DNA from: CAZYVU01 sp964651435
GTDB lineage: Bacteria > Desulfobacterota > Syntrophorhabdia > Syntrophorhabdales > CAYQXL01
Reading direction: 5' to 3'
Assembly: GCA_964651435.1 (NCBI GenBank)
Contig: CAZYVU010000012.1
Location: 1-64,000, forward strand
Length of the DNA: 64,000 nucleotides
A program made the translations under genes and the position numbers. Shown here piece after piece: positions 44,634 to 52,524 of the stretch; within the stretch, counting starts at the first letter, position 1, and every line of letters starts with the position of its first letter. The notes beneath the pieces were generated by a model, which was not told the origin of the DNA, searched no databases, and saw only the letters and a program-made list of their open reading frames with translations.

Positions 44634-44983
44634 CGGAACGCCTCACCCGTGGCCATCCCGTTGGAAAAGAGGAGGCCGCAACAATGGAACATGGGACGCT
44701 TCGTCGTAAGAAGCGGAATGCTGCTTGCCTCTCCCGATCGTATGACCTGTTCGGCGGGCCTCTTTCCCTCTACGAAGAGAACGGCGCTTGCATCCATCAC
44801 TTGGACGGTGTGGAGCACGTGGGCGTTGGTGAGGGATGTAATGAGGAGGGCGCCGGGCGAGAGGGCGATGAGCATCTCACTGATGAGATCGCAGGCGAAA
44901 CAATCCTCTATTTCTGTATCGAGAAGCTGGTCGCCGCAGAGAACTTCGGCGCCGAGGAGGTTTCTGATCTCTCTGAGATTCAT
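44630..44983 (-). CDS. DRTGG-domain protein (copy 1), first gene of the hydrogenase operon
   Basis: A 117-residue DRTGG-like protein (IRNLLGAEVLCGDQLLD, FACDLISEMLIALSPGALLIT, TVQVMDASAVLFVEGKRP). It is only a distant paralogue of the one at 42406-42753, so the module has two different DRTGG proteins. The ATG is about 18 bp after the -10 box of the operon promoter, giving a very short leader without a clear ribosome-binding site. Confidence 0.82.
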   Translation of the reverse strand: MNLREIRNLLGAEVLCGDQLLDTEIEDCFACDLISEMLIALSPGALLITSLTNAHVLHTVQVMDASAVLFVEGKRPAEQVIRSGEASSIPLLTTKRPMFHCCGLLFSNGMATGEAFR

Positions 44984-45000
44984 GCATTGACCCGGCTGAC

Positions 45001-45030
45001 ATTATATTCTTTCTCTGTAAATCAATTCAA
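45001..45030 (-). promoter_or_regulatory. Promoter of the hydrogenase/maturation operon
   Basis: Minus strand -10 TATAAT (45001-45006) and -35 TTGAAT (45025-45030), 18-bp spacer, upstream of the DRTGG gene. This is the only strong promoter visible upstream of the run of genes reaching to hydG. Confidence 0.55.
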
Positions 45031-45094
45031 GCCTTTATTTTTGCCCCTCTCCACACGGCGGACAGTCTCTGTAAAAAAAAAGTAACAGTTTTTC

Positions 45095-45121
45095 TTGAAG
45101 TTGTACATTAGATATTATTAT
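45095..45121 (+). promoter_or_regulatory. Candidate promoter of formate dehydrogenase
   Basis: TTGAAG (45095-45100) followed by overlapping TATTAT boxes (45113-45118, 45116-45121) in an AT-rich stretch of the divergent intergenic region. Spacing is shorter than ideal, so the call is weak. Confidence 0.3.
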
Positions 45122-45228
45122 GCTAAGGAAGCGGGGCGGAGAGCGGTGGATTTTTCCTGCCAAGCCGCAGGGTTGTCTGACTGATTGCAGCGATTCCTTG
45201 CGTCAAAGACCAAATTGAGGGAGCAGAA

Positions 45229-47925
45229 ATGAACGAGATCACTGTCGTCATTGACGGTCGAACCCTGAAAGCGCGAAGGGGCCAGACCGTCCTCGAGGTT
45301 GCGCTGGAAAACGGTATCGATATACCTTTCCTCTGCTATCATCCCAGGATTTCCAAGACCGGTGCCTGCAGGATCTGCCTGGTCCGTGTGGATAACAGGA
45401 TGCTCAGGGCGTCCTGTGTGGAGCCCGCCGTAGACGGTATGACGGTGGTAACGGAGGACGAGGGCATCATCGCCATGCGGAAATGGATCCTGGAGCTGCT
45501 TCTCTCCGACGGCGACCATAACTGCCTCTATTGTGATGCAAGCGGCGACTGCCTCCTCCAGCGATACGTAACGCGCTACGATGTGAAGCCGCCGGTTGGA
45601 AAGCCGCTCAGGGAGAGGACCGTTGACCTGGAGTCGAGTAACGCCCTCAAGCGGAACGAGTACCGTTGCATTCTCTGCCAGAGATGCGTAAAGGCCTGCA
45701 AGGAGATCCAGGTTTCCAACGTCTGGGGTTTCAGCGAAAGGGGCTTCGAAACGCGCCTAATAGCCGACGACGACAAGTTGATTGGTGAATCGAGTTGTGT
45801 CAAGTGCGGGACCTGCGCCCAAATGTGCCCCACGGGGGCGCTGACCCTGCAGCCTGTCCTGGGCAGGGGCCTCCACTGGGAGCTCAAAAAGGAGTCATCG
45901 ATATGCATTTATTGCGGCGTAGGCTGCAAGATTGACTTCTACACGAACAGCCAGGGGCAGCTCGTCAAGGCCATGGGTCACCAGGACGGCCCCAACCTGG
46001 GTCAGCTCTGCGTCAAGGGCAGATTCGGCTTTGACTTCGTCCAGAGCCCGAAGCGTCTTACAACCCCTCTGATAAAGAAGGGCGGTGTTTTTAAGGAGGC
46101 GACGTGGGATGAGGCCCTTGATCTCGTGGCGGCAAAGCTATCGGAGATAAAGAAAGACCATGGTGCCGACGCCATAGGGGCACTTGCCTCGGCGAAGTGC
46201 ACCAACGAAGAGAACTACCTGCTTCAGAAATTCGTTCGTTCCGTCATCGGTACCAATAATATAGACCACTGCGCCCGCCTCTGACACAGCTCAACCGTCG
46301 CCGGTCTGGCGACTGTGTTCGGTTCCGGTGCAATGACCAATTCCATCCGCGAGATACCGCTCTCCGCAGGCTACCTGGTCATCGGCTCCAACACGACGGA
46401 GAATCACCCCGTTATGGGTTCTATGATTAAAAACCAGGTCATCAACCACGGCAAAGGGCTCGTAGTGGTCGATCCCAGAAGGATTGAGCTTGCAAAATAT
46501 GCGAACTACTACTTTCCCATCAACCCGGGTACAAACATCGCAATCCTGAACGGCTTTATGCACGTCATCGTGAAGGAAGGACTTTACGATAAGGAATATG
46601 TCGATTCGCGGTGTGAGAGCTTCGATGAGCTTGCGAAGGTTCTCGAAAAGTATACCCCGGCCTACGTGGCTGAAATCTGCGGGCTCGACAAGCCGCAGGA
46701 CATTGTCGATGCCGCCCGGTTCATGGCCGCAATGAAGCCTATGGCGCTTTACTATTCCATGGGGATAACACAGTTTGTGTCGGGCGTGAATGGCGTGAAA
46801 TCGACGGCAAACGTGCAGATGTTGCTTGGCAACCTTGGGGTGGCCGGCGGCGGCGTCAACCCGCTGCGCGGACAAAACAACGTCCAGGGCGCCTGCGATA
46901 TGGGGGCCCTGCCGAACGTGTTTACCGCCTATCAGCCGGTGACGACGGAAGAGAACAAGGCGAAGTTCGAGAAGGCCTGGGAGGCCTCCGGTCTATCCGC
47001 AAAACCCGGCCTGACCTTGATGGAGATGTTTAACCAGGCTATTGCGGGAAATGTGAAGGCCATCTTCGCCATGGGAGAGAACCCTGTCGTTTCGGACCCG
47101 AACCAGCACCATGTAATCGAGGCCTTGCAGTCCCTCGAGCTCTTCGTGGTTCAGGACATTTTCCTCACTGAGACGGCCCAGTATGCCCATGTGGTGCTGC
47201 CCGGCGCAGCCTTCCTCGAAAAGGAGGGCACGGCCACCAATACGGAAAGGCGGGTCCAGCCCATGCACAGGGTTCTTCCGCCGCCGGGAGAGGCGAAGGA
47301 TGACTGGTGGATCGTCACCGAGTTGGCGAAGAGGATGGGGGCCCAGTGGAGCTACGGCAAGGCCCAAGACATATTTGAGGAGTTGAGGGCGGTGACGCCT
47401 TCCTACGCAGGCATCACATATGAAAGGATCGAGAAGGAGCTCTTGCAGTGGCCCTGCCCGACGGAAGGGCACCCGGGTACACAATACCTGCACAAGGACC
47501 GGTTCACGAGAGGGCTCGGCCTCTTTACCGCCGTTGAGTACACGCCGCCTGCCGAGGGAACGGACGTCGAGTACCCGCTCATACTGACGACCGGCCGCCT
47601 GCTGGATCATTTCCATACGGGAACGATGAGCCGCAACTCACGGATCCTTGACGAGAATGTTCCCGAAGGATACATAGAGGTAAGCCCAAACGATGCCAGG
47701 AACCTGAACATCGAAGACGGCGAGGTTGTATCCGTCTCATCGAGGCGGGGCAGCATTCGAATCAAGGCGAGGGTGACGGAAAAGACGAAACCGAACGTCG
47801 TCTTTGTCCCCTTTCATTTCTTCGAGGCTTGTGCCAATGTCTTGACGAACGATGCCTTGGATCCTCTCTGTAAGATACCGGAATACAAAGTTTGCGCCTG
47901 TAAGGTTGAGAAGATAGCGCCGTAA
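45229..47925 (+). CDS. fdhA: Formate dehydrogenase catalytic subunit, selenocysteine-containing (NuoG-like N-terminus)
   Basis: One 898-residue gene read through an in-frame TGA at 46282-46284 (Sec352, context DHCARL-U-HSSTVAGL), exactly where formate dehydrogenases carry Sec or Cys. Order: [2Fe-2S] domain (Cys36, 47, 50, 63), His/Cys cluster (HNCLYCDASGDC), two [4Fe-4S] clusters (CILCQRCVKAC, CVKCGTCAQMC), the molybdopterin-proximal cluster (CIYCGVGC), then bis-MGD domains (LLGNLGVAGGGVNPLRGQNNVQGA) and the C-terminal dinucleotide-binding domain (TTGRLLDHFHTGTMS). It oxidises formate or reduces CO2 in the cytoplasm. The NuoG-like N-terminus implies partner NuoE/NuoF subunits, not encoded next to it. 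Start preceded by GAGGGAG. Confidence 0.95.
46285..46318 (+). promoter_or_regulatory. Bacterial SECIS element for Sec352
   Basis: Immediately after the TGA, stem GTCGCC (46297-46302) pairs with GGCGAC (46308-46313) around the apical loop GGTCT, with CACA (46285-46288) and TGTG (46314-46317) able to extend the helix below an internal bulge. The GGUCU loop begins 19 nt after the UGA, the same loop sequence and distance as in E. coli fdhF, the known SelB-binding hairpin. Confidence 0.85.
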
Positions 47926-47959
47926 AATACGGCCAAAAACATGACGAAGGAGGAGGGGT

Positions 47960-48778
47960 ATGGCGAACAAACCGGTTGAAATCGTACAGCTCGCGGGGGA
48001 TGCGGGCAAGTACAAAGCAAATCTGACAGCGGGTAACTATCTTGTACGTGCATTCATGGCGGGGCTATTCATTGCCGTCGGTGGTGCGCTTGCCACAGTC
48101 TGTTCAACGGGCACGACGGTGCCGGGCATCAAATCGCTCATATCGGGAACGGTTTTCCCTGTGGGCCTCATAACGATTGTCTTGACAGGCATGTCGCTCT
48201 TCACGGGTGACACGATGCTGATCCCCATGGCGGTTTTCCAGAAGAAGTCAACATGGGCCAAGGTGTTTAACGCGTGGTTCTGGGTCTACATTGGAAACTT
48301 TGTAGGATCTATCTTTTGGGCATACCTCATGTCGGTGGGTCCTTTGAGCAAGGGCGGCCTGCCGGAGGTGACCGCCTTTGGTCAGAACGCCATTACCATC
48401 GCCGAGGCTAAGGTGTTACCCTATATGGCGGCCGGCGGTGCCGGACTGTGGTCTGCGTTCATGAAGGGCATTGCCTGCAACCTTCTGGTGAACGTGGCCA
48501 TTCTGCTCGCTATTGCATCAAAGAACATGATCGGAAAATTCTTCGGCATTTGGTTTCCCATTATGGCATTCGTGTCGTCGGGGTTTGAACACAGTGTAGC
48601 CAATATGTATTTTATCCCTGCAGGAATGATGGTCGGCGCCAACGTAACATGGGGACAGTTCATTTACTGGAATCTTATCCCCGTCACCATCGGGAACATA
48701 GTCGGCGGCTTCATCTTCATCGGCGCGGTTTACTACTGGTCCTTCAAGAAGGAGCTTTCCAGCATGTCGCCGACATAG
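47960..48778 (+). CDS. Formate/nitrite transporter family channel (FocA/FdhC-like)
   Basis: A 272-residue pentameric-channel family protein with six membrane helices. The family motif GFEHSVANMYFIPAG is at about residues 213-227, containing the pore His, and LFTGDTMLI-type and KGIACNLLVNVAI segments match the FNT signature. It follows the formate dehydrogenase by 34 bp with a strong GAAGGAGGAGGGG site, so formate is the likely substrate, imported for or exported from the dehydrogenase. Confidence 0.94.
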   Translation: MANKPVEIVQLAGDAGKYKANLTAGNYLVRAFMAGLFIAVGGALATVCSTGTTVPGIKSLISGTVFPVGLITIVLTGMSLFTGDTMLIPMAVFQKKSTWAKVFNAWFWVYIGNFVGSIFWAYLMSVGPLSKGGLPEVTAFGQNAITIAEAKVLPYMAAGGAGLWSAFMKGIACNLLVNVAILLAIASKNMIGKFFGIWFPIMAFVSSGFEHSVANMYFIPAGMMVGANVTWGQFIYWNLIPVTIGNIVGGFIFIGAVYYWSFKKELSSMSPT

Positions 48779-48795
48779 TCCGGCCGGGAGAAGAG

Positions 48796-48854
48796 GCGGT
48801 CACCTCTCGATCCGGCGAAAGGATCGAGCGAGGGGCAAAGGGTAGGGTGACCGC
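48796..48854 (+). ncRNA. Structured RNA element in the 3' UTR of the formate channel gene (unassigned)
   Basis: Outer stem GCGGTCACC (48796-48804) / GGTGACCGC (48846-48854), 9 bp, encloses a second perfect 8-bp stem CTCGATCC / GGATCGAG (48806-48813 and 48821-48828) closed by loop GGCGAAA, with a 17-nt purine-rich single strand (48829-48845). It precedes the terminator by 16 nt. Two nested perfect stems are unlikely by chance, but no known RNA family is recognised. Confidence 0.4.
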
Positions 48855-48870
48855 GCACCAAGGAACATAT

Positions 48871-48907
48871 AAGGGGTTGCGATCGGTGATTGCAACCCCT
48901 TATTCTT
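48871..48907 (+). terminator. Rho-independent terminator of the fdhA-formate channel unit
   Basis: Perfect 10-bp stem AAGGGGTTGC (48871-48880) / GCAACCCCTT (48892-48901), 11-nt loop, followed by ATTCTTT. Confidence 0.75.
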
Positions 48908-48938
48908 TCATGGTTGGCATGATGCGGCGCCGGCCTGC

Positions 48939-49283
48939 CTAAGGACCTCTGCCGTAATCGTCTTCCACCCTGACGATGTCGTCCTCTCCGAAGTAGTCTC
49001 CGCGCTGGATCTCGACGAAGACAAGATCTCCGGGACCCACACTTTCGACCCTGTGCAGGACCTCCACGGGAATGGTAATACCGTCTCCCGGCCCCAGGAA
49101 GATGTCAACGCCGTCGAGTGTAACCTTCGCTTTTCCCCTGATCACTTCCCAGCGCTCGTTTCGCCTAAAATGCTTCTGGTAGCTCAGGCGCCGGCCGGGG
49201 GCCACCTCGATGCGTTTCACCTTGAAGTCGGGGGCATCGTGAAGGACAAACCATTTTCCCCAGGGGGGGCTGCCTGACTCCAT
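48939..49283 (-). CDS. Cupin-domain protein (mannose-6-phosphate isomerase type II-like)
   Basis: A 114-residue single cupin. GKWFVLHDAPDFKVKRIEV, LSYQKHFRRNERWEVIRGKAKV and the second cupin motif GPGDGITIPVEVLHRVES match the C-terminal cupin of bifunctional ManC/PMI proteins, with likely metal ligands His and Glu. It may isomerise or epimerise a sugar phosphate. A separate mannose-1-phosphate guanylyltransferase gene lies at 60276. It is 2 bp downstream of the symporter gene, the last gene in that operon. Confidence 0.88.
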   Translation of the reverse strand: MESGSPPWGKWFVLHDAPDFKVKRIEVAPGRRLSYQKHFRRNERWEVIRGKAKVTLDGVDIFLGPGDGITIPVEVLHRVESVGPGDLVFVEIQRGDYFGEDDIVRVEDDYGRGP

Positions 49284-49285
49284 AC

Positions 49286-50650
49286 TCAGGTTCCTCCTTT
49301 CCGTGCCGAGACGTAACCCGCACCCATGACAAGGGCCGCAAAGGCAGTGACGGGCCAGATGGGGTGCAGTGCCTTGTGGAAGCCGGTGATGAAGGAAAGA
49401 AGAACGATAACAATGGTTCCCGCAAGGGTTGTAAATGCATAGCCGCTTCTAATCTTTATTCCTGTCCAGCCGAGGAATACGGTGTATACGATAGCGCTCA
49501 GAAAGACGGCAAGCCATGTGACCTCGCGAAGGATCTCCTTGACAAAAAATCCCAGCAGGAGCGAGACGGCCCCGATGAGGAGCGTTGTGAGGCGGGATAC
49601 AACGAGGAGGATGCGGTCATCGGTGATCTTGAGCCCGGGGGCTATGTACCCCTTCACGGCAAGGGTCGTCGCTCCCATGAGAAAGGGGCTTCCCGAGCTC
49701 ATGAGAGGTGCCCACATGCTGATCAAGAACGGGATGGCGACGAAAGGAGGCAATAGGCCAAGAAGGGAAGGCATGGCGCTGAGCGAGGGAATGTTCGGAA
49801 AGATGTGCCTGGCGACGATGCCCGACAGTGCGGCCATGACGACGACGGGAATGGCCAGAATGTTTCCGATGAGAATGCCTCTCTTGCCGTCGGCCATGGT
49901 GCGGGCCGAGGATGCGGTGTTGATGACGGGTTGCGCCAGGACGCCGAGGGTAAAGTTGATAAAGGCCCAGCTCAGTGCCTGGGCCGGCCCAAGGTCGCCG
50001 AAGATGGTAAAGTAGTGTCCCTCATTGGACATGGCCGTGAGGGAGCCCGTGTTCGCTATAACATAGATGCCGCCCACAAAAATGCCCACGAAGATGGCGG
50101 CGATATGTATGAGGTTCGTGTAGGCCGTTGCGGTAAAGCCGCCCATGACGTTATAGAGGGTAAACACGAGAGCCGTCAGGACCATGCCCCACTGAAAGGA
50201 AACCTGCCCTTGCAAAATTACGGAGAGGATTGCGCCCCCGCCGACGATCTGCATGGTCACCACCCAAACGGAGAAGAGAAGCTGCATGAGACCGGCGAGA
50301 CGGGCCGTTTTTCGGTCGTATAGGTTGCCGACGACGTCGAGGATGGAATAGGTCTTCCGTGTCGCAAGGATGCGCTGGAGAAGAAGGGCCGTGACACACA
50401 TGGCTACCCAAACGCCCATTTGGAACCAGAGGGCGCTCATGCCGTGAATGTAGGCACCCTGGGCCATGCCCACGATGGAGACGCCCCCTATCCAGGTTCC
50501 CGCCACGAGGACGGAGATGAGGGTGCCCGAGAGCTCCCTGGAGGCAAGCAGGTATGCCTCGGATGATCGCGAACGCCTTGTTACCAGGATGCCCGTAAGC
50601 CAGAGAATGGCGATGTAGACGAGAATGGCAACAAGATATGCCGTCTTCAC
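49286..50650 (-). CDS. Sodium:solute symporter family transporter
   Basis: A 454-residue membrane protein of the SSS family with about 12-13 helices. Typical segments are the N-terminal ARELSGTLISVLVAGTWIGG-like region (LASRELSGTLISVLVAG), MQIVGGGAILSV, YNVMGGFTATAYTNLIHI and the LPPFVAIPFLISMWAPLMSS block. It imports an organic solute with Na+. The substrate is unknown, but a carboxylate or acid fits the adjacent crotonase. It starts 3 bp after the crotonase stop. Confidence 0.92.
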   Translation of the reverse strand: MKTAYLVAILVYIAILWLTGILVTRRSRSSEAYLLASRELSGTLISVLVAGTWIGGVSIVGMAQGAYIHGMSALWFQMGVWVAMCVTALLLQRILATRKTYSILDVVGNLYDRKTARLAGLMQLLFSVWVVTMQIVGGGAILSVILQGQVSFQWGMVLTALVFTLYNVMGGFTATAYTNLIHIAAIFVGIFVGGIYVIANTGSLTAMSNEGHYFTIFGDLGPAQALSWAFINFTLGVLAQPVINTASSARTMADGKRGILIGNILAIPVVVMAALSGIVARHIFPNIPSLSAMPSLLGLLPPFVAIPFLISMWAPLMSSGSPFLMGATTLAVKGYIAPGLKITDDRILLVVSRLTTLLIGAVSLLLGFFVKEILREVTWLAVFLSAIVYTVFLGWTGIKIRSGYAFTTLAGTIVIVLLSFITGFHKALHPIWPVTAFAALVMGAGYVSARKGGT

Positions 50651-50653
50651 TAA

Positions 50654-51412
50654 CTATCTCTTCTTGCTGAAGAATTCGTCGAGGCGCTGTTTAAAAAGCG
50701 GTTTGGCGGCGAAGCGGGCTACGTAATGTTTTTCCCTATCGAGGTGCCCCTCAAGTCCGCCGTAAAGGGCCCGGTTGACGAGCTCCTTGAAGGGCGCCAC
50801 CGTCTCCATGGGCAGGGCCTTAAGGCTTTTGAGAAGCTCGCCGAGGCGCCCCTCCATCTCTTCGTTACTGCATACGATGTTGACAAGGCCGAGGTCCTTC
50901 GCCTCAGCCATCGTGATGTTGCCGGACAAGAGGTAGTATTCGCTGAAACGCTTGGCGCCGACTATGCGCGGCAGAAGTATGCTGCCGCCCCCGTCGGGCG
51001 TCAGCCCGATTCTCCGGTACCCCATATTCATGACGGCCGATGCCGAGGCAATGGTCAGGTCACAGGCAAGAGAAAGTCCGACCCCTGCACCAACAGCCAC
51101 TCCTTCGATGACGGCAACAACGATGGCACCAATGTTCCGTATCAGCTTGATGCTTCGGTGCAACACCTCCGCCTCGCTGTCTATGAGAGACTCTGCGTCG
51201 TCGGCGGACCTGAAGGCAAGGATGTCGCCTCCCGAACAGAAAGCCTTGCCGGCTCCGCGGATTACAACGATACCCGCCCCCCTTTTCTGTGCGTCCGTCA
51301 GGGCCGCGTAAAGCCCGTCGAGTAGCTCCTGGTCCATTGCATTCTTCTTTTCCGGTCTATTAAGGGTAATTGTAAAGATACCATCGTCAAAGATCGTTTC
51401 TACGGCAGCCAT
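50654..51412 (-). CDS. Enoyl-CoA hydratase/isomerase (crotonase) family protein
   Basis: A 252-residue crotonase. Oxyanion-hole residues lie in AFCSGGDILAF (about 58-67) and VAVGAGVGLSLACDLTIAS (106-123). The hydratase Glu pair is not conserved. Instead RIGLTPDGGGS has Asp140, as in PaaG/isomerase-type members, so double-bond isomerisation or a related reaction is more likely than simple hydration. It is the first gene of a crotonase-symporter-cupin operon, which hints at uptake and CoA-dependent breakdown of an organic acid. Confidence 0.9.
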   Translation of the reverse strand: MAAVETIFDDGIFTITLNRPEKKNAMDQELLDGLYAALTDAQKRGAGIVVIRGAGKAFCSGGDILAFRSADDAESLIDSEAEVLHRSIKLIRNIGAIVVAVIEGVAVGAGVGLSLACDLTIASASAVMNMGYRRIGLTPDGGGSILLPRIVGAKRFSEYYLLSGNITMAEAKDLGLVNIVCSNEEMEGRLGELLKSLKALPMETVAPFKELVNRALYGGLEGHLDREKHYVARFAAKPLFKQRLDEFFSKKR

Positions 51413-51479
51413 TGGCGCAAACCTCCCTTTAGAAATGTAAGAGTATCGAGGAACGTTTGAAATGAGACCACAGAGGGCA

Positions 51480-52331
51480 TCAGGCGGTAAATGTGCTGCC
51501 TACAGAGGCGTAGAAGCACCGGTCACCCAGCTCGGTCATGAGCCGGTGGGCGACAGAAACACCTGTGCAGTGTGCCACACCGAGATGGGCTATATCCATC
51601 TGTTTGAGCGAAGTCACGGAGGCCGCGACCTGCTCCTCACCGCTCATGCCCAGGTGTGTGCCGCCTATGACAGCGAGAAACCTGTCAACTTTCAGCGTAT
51701 CCCGGACGTAAGCCAGCGTGTTGACAATGCCGGCGTGTGCGCAGCCCATGAGAACGACGGTGCCCCGCTCCGTATTGAGAATCAGGGCCTGATCGTCAGG
51801 CACATCATCCCAGACAAAGACATCACCCCGCTTCGCGTGAAAGCGATCTTCACCCCTCTCGAAGTCCGATATCCTGGGGATCTCGCCCGTCATAAACACA
51901 CCGGGGGCCAGTTCGCGGAACTGCCGGCTGAGGTCAAAGGATGCGCCGAGGGATTCGAGCATCATGCGACGGTGAGGCATGCCGATGAACCTGCGGGTAC
52001 CACCTTCGCCCTCCTTGGGAATTCGAAACTTCTTGTCGAATACGGCGGGGTGCGCATAGACGGTCACTGGAGAGGCCGCTTCGACAGCGACAGGTAGGCC
52101 GCCCGTATGGTCGTAATGACCGTGGCTCAGCACGACAGCCCCTATGTGGTCCAGGCTTTTTTTGAAGAGGAGTGCATTGTGAAGGATTCCGTAGCCCGAG
52201 CCGGTGTCGAAAAGGTAGCTGCCATGGCTCGTTTCCACGTAGGCCGCAAACCCGTGCTCTCCTACCCCGCGCAGATTTCCCACCACGTTGTCGCACAGAA
52301 TGGTGATCTTCAACTCTTTGATGGTGTCCAT
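51480..52331 (-). CDS. Metallo-beta-lactamase-fold protein of the dihydropterin (MptB/methanopterin synthase-like) branch
   Basis: A 283-residue hydrolase-fold protein. ITILCDNVVG at the N-terminus, LSHGHYDHTGGL (HxHxDH, about residues 69-74), LMGCAHAGIVNTL and IGGTHLGMS are characteristic of the family annotated as 7,8-dihydropterin-6-methyl-4-(beta-D-ribofuranosyl)aminobenzene 5'-phosphate synthase. Real substrates are mostly unknown. It stands alone, divided from the crotonase operon by 67 bp. Confidence 0.85.
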   Translation of the reverse strand: MDTIKELKITILCDNVVGNLRGVGEHGFAAYVETSHGSYLFDTGSGYGILHNALLFKKSLDHIGAVVLSHGHYDHTGGLPVAVEAASPVTVYAHPAVFDKKFRIPKEGEGGTRRFIGMPHRRMMLESLGASFDLSRQFRELAPGVFMTGEIPRISDFERGEDRFHAKRGDVFVWDDVPDDQALILNTERGTVVLMGCAHAGIVNTLAYVRDTLKVDRFLAVIGGTHLGMSGEEQVAASVTSLKQMDIAHLGVAHCTGVSVAHRLMTELGDRCFYASVGSTFTA

Positions 52332-52473
52332 AATCTATCGTCCGTTCCTTTATATTCAACCATTGGGAAAGAATTTGCAAGAAATTTGTAGCCTCTCACC
52401 CGGCCTGGGGCGCGAAAAAAATGGATTGGCGTGGACCGCGGTCCAGGTAAGAGGATTCGGTATACAATCAAGC

Positions 52474-52502
52474 AAAAAAAGGGGAGGCCTTTGCCTCCCC
52501 TT
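52474..52502 (-). terminator. Terminator of the secreted-protein gene 52525-54120
   Basis: Perfect 10-bp stem AAGGGGAGGC (52479-52488) / GCCTCCCCTT (52493-52502) with a 4-nt loop, followed on the minus strand by a run of seven T (52474-52480), 22 bp after the stop. Confidence 0.85.
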
Positions 52503-52524
52503 GAGTGCCAGGCAGAGAAGACTG

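Noticed and set aside
46282..46284. Possible nonsense mutation splitting formate dehydrogenase into a pseudogene
   Set aside because: The TGA is at the known selenocysteine site, frame and conservation continue on both sides, and a SECIS hairpin follows. It is read as Sec.
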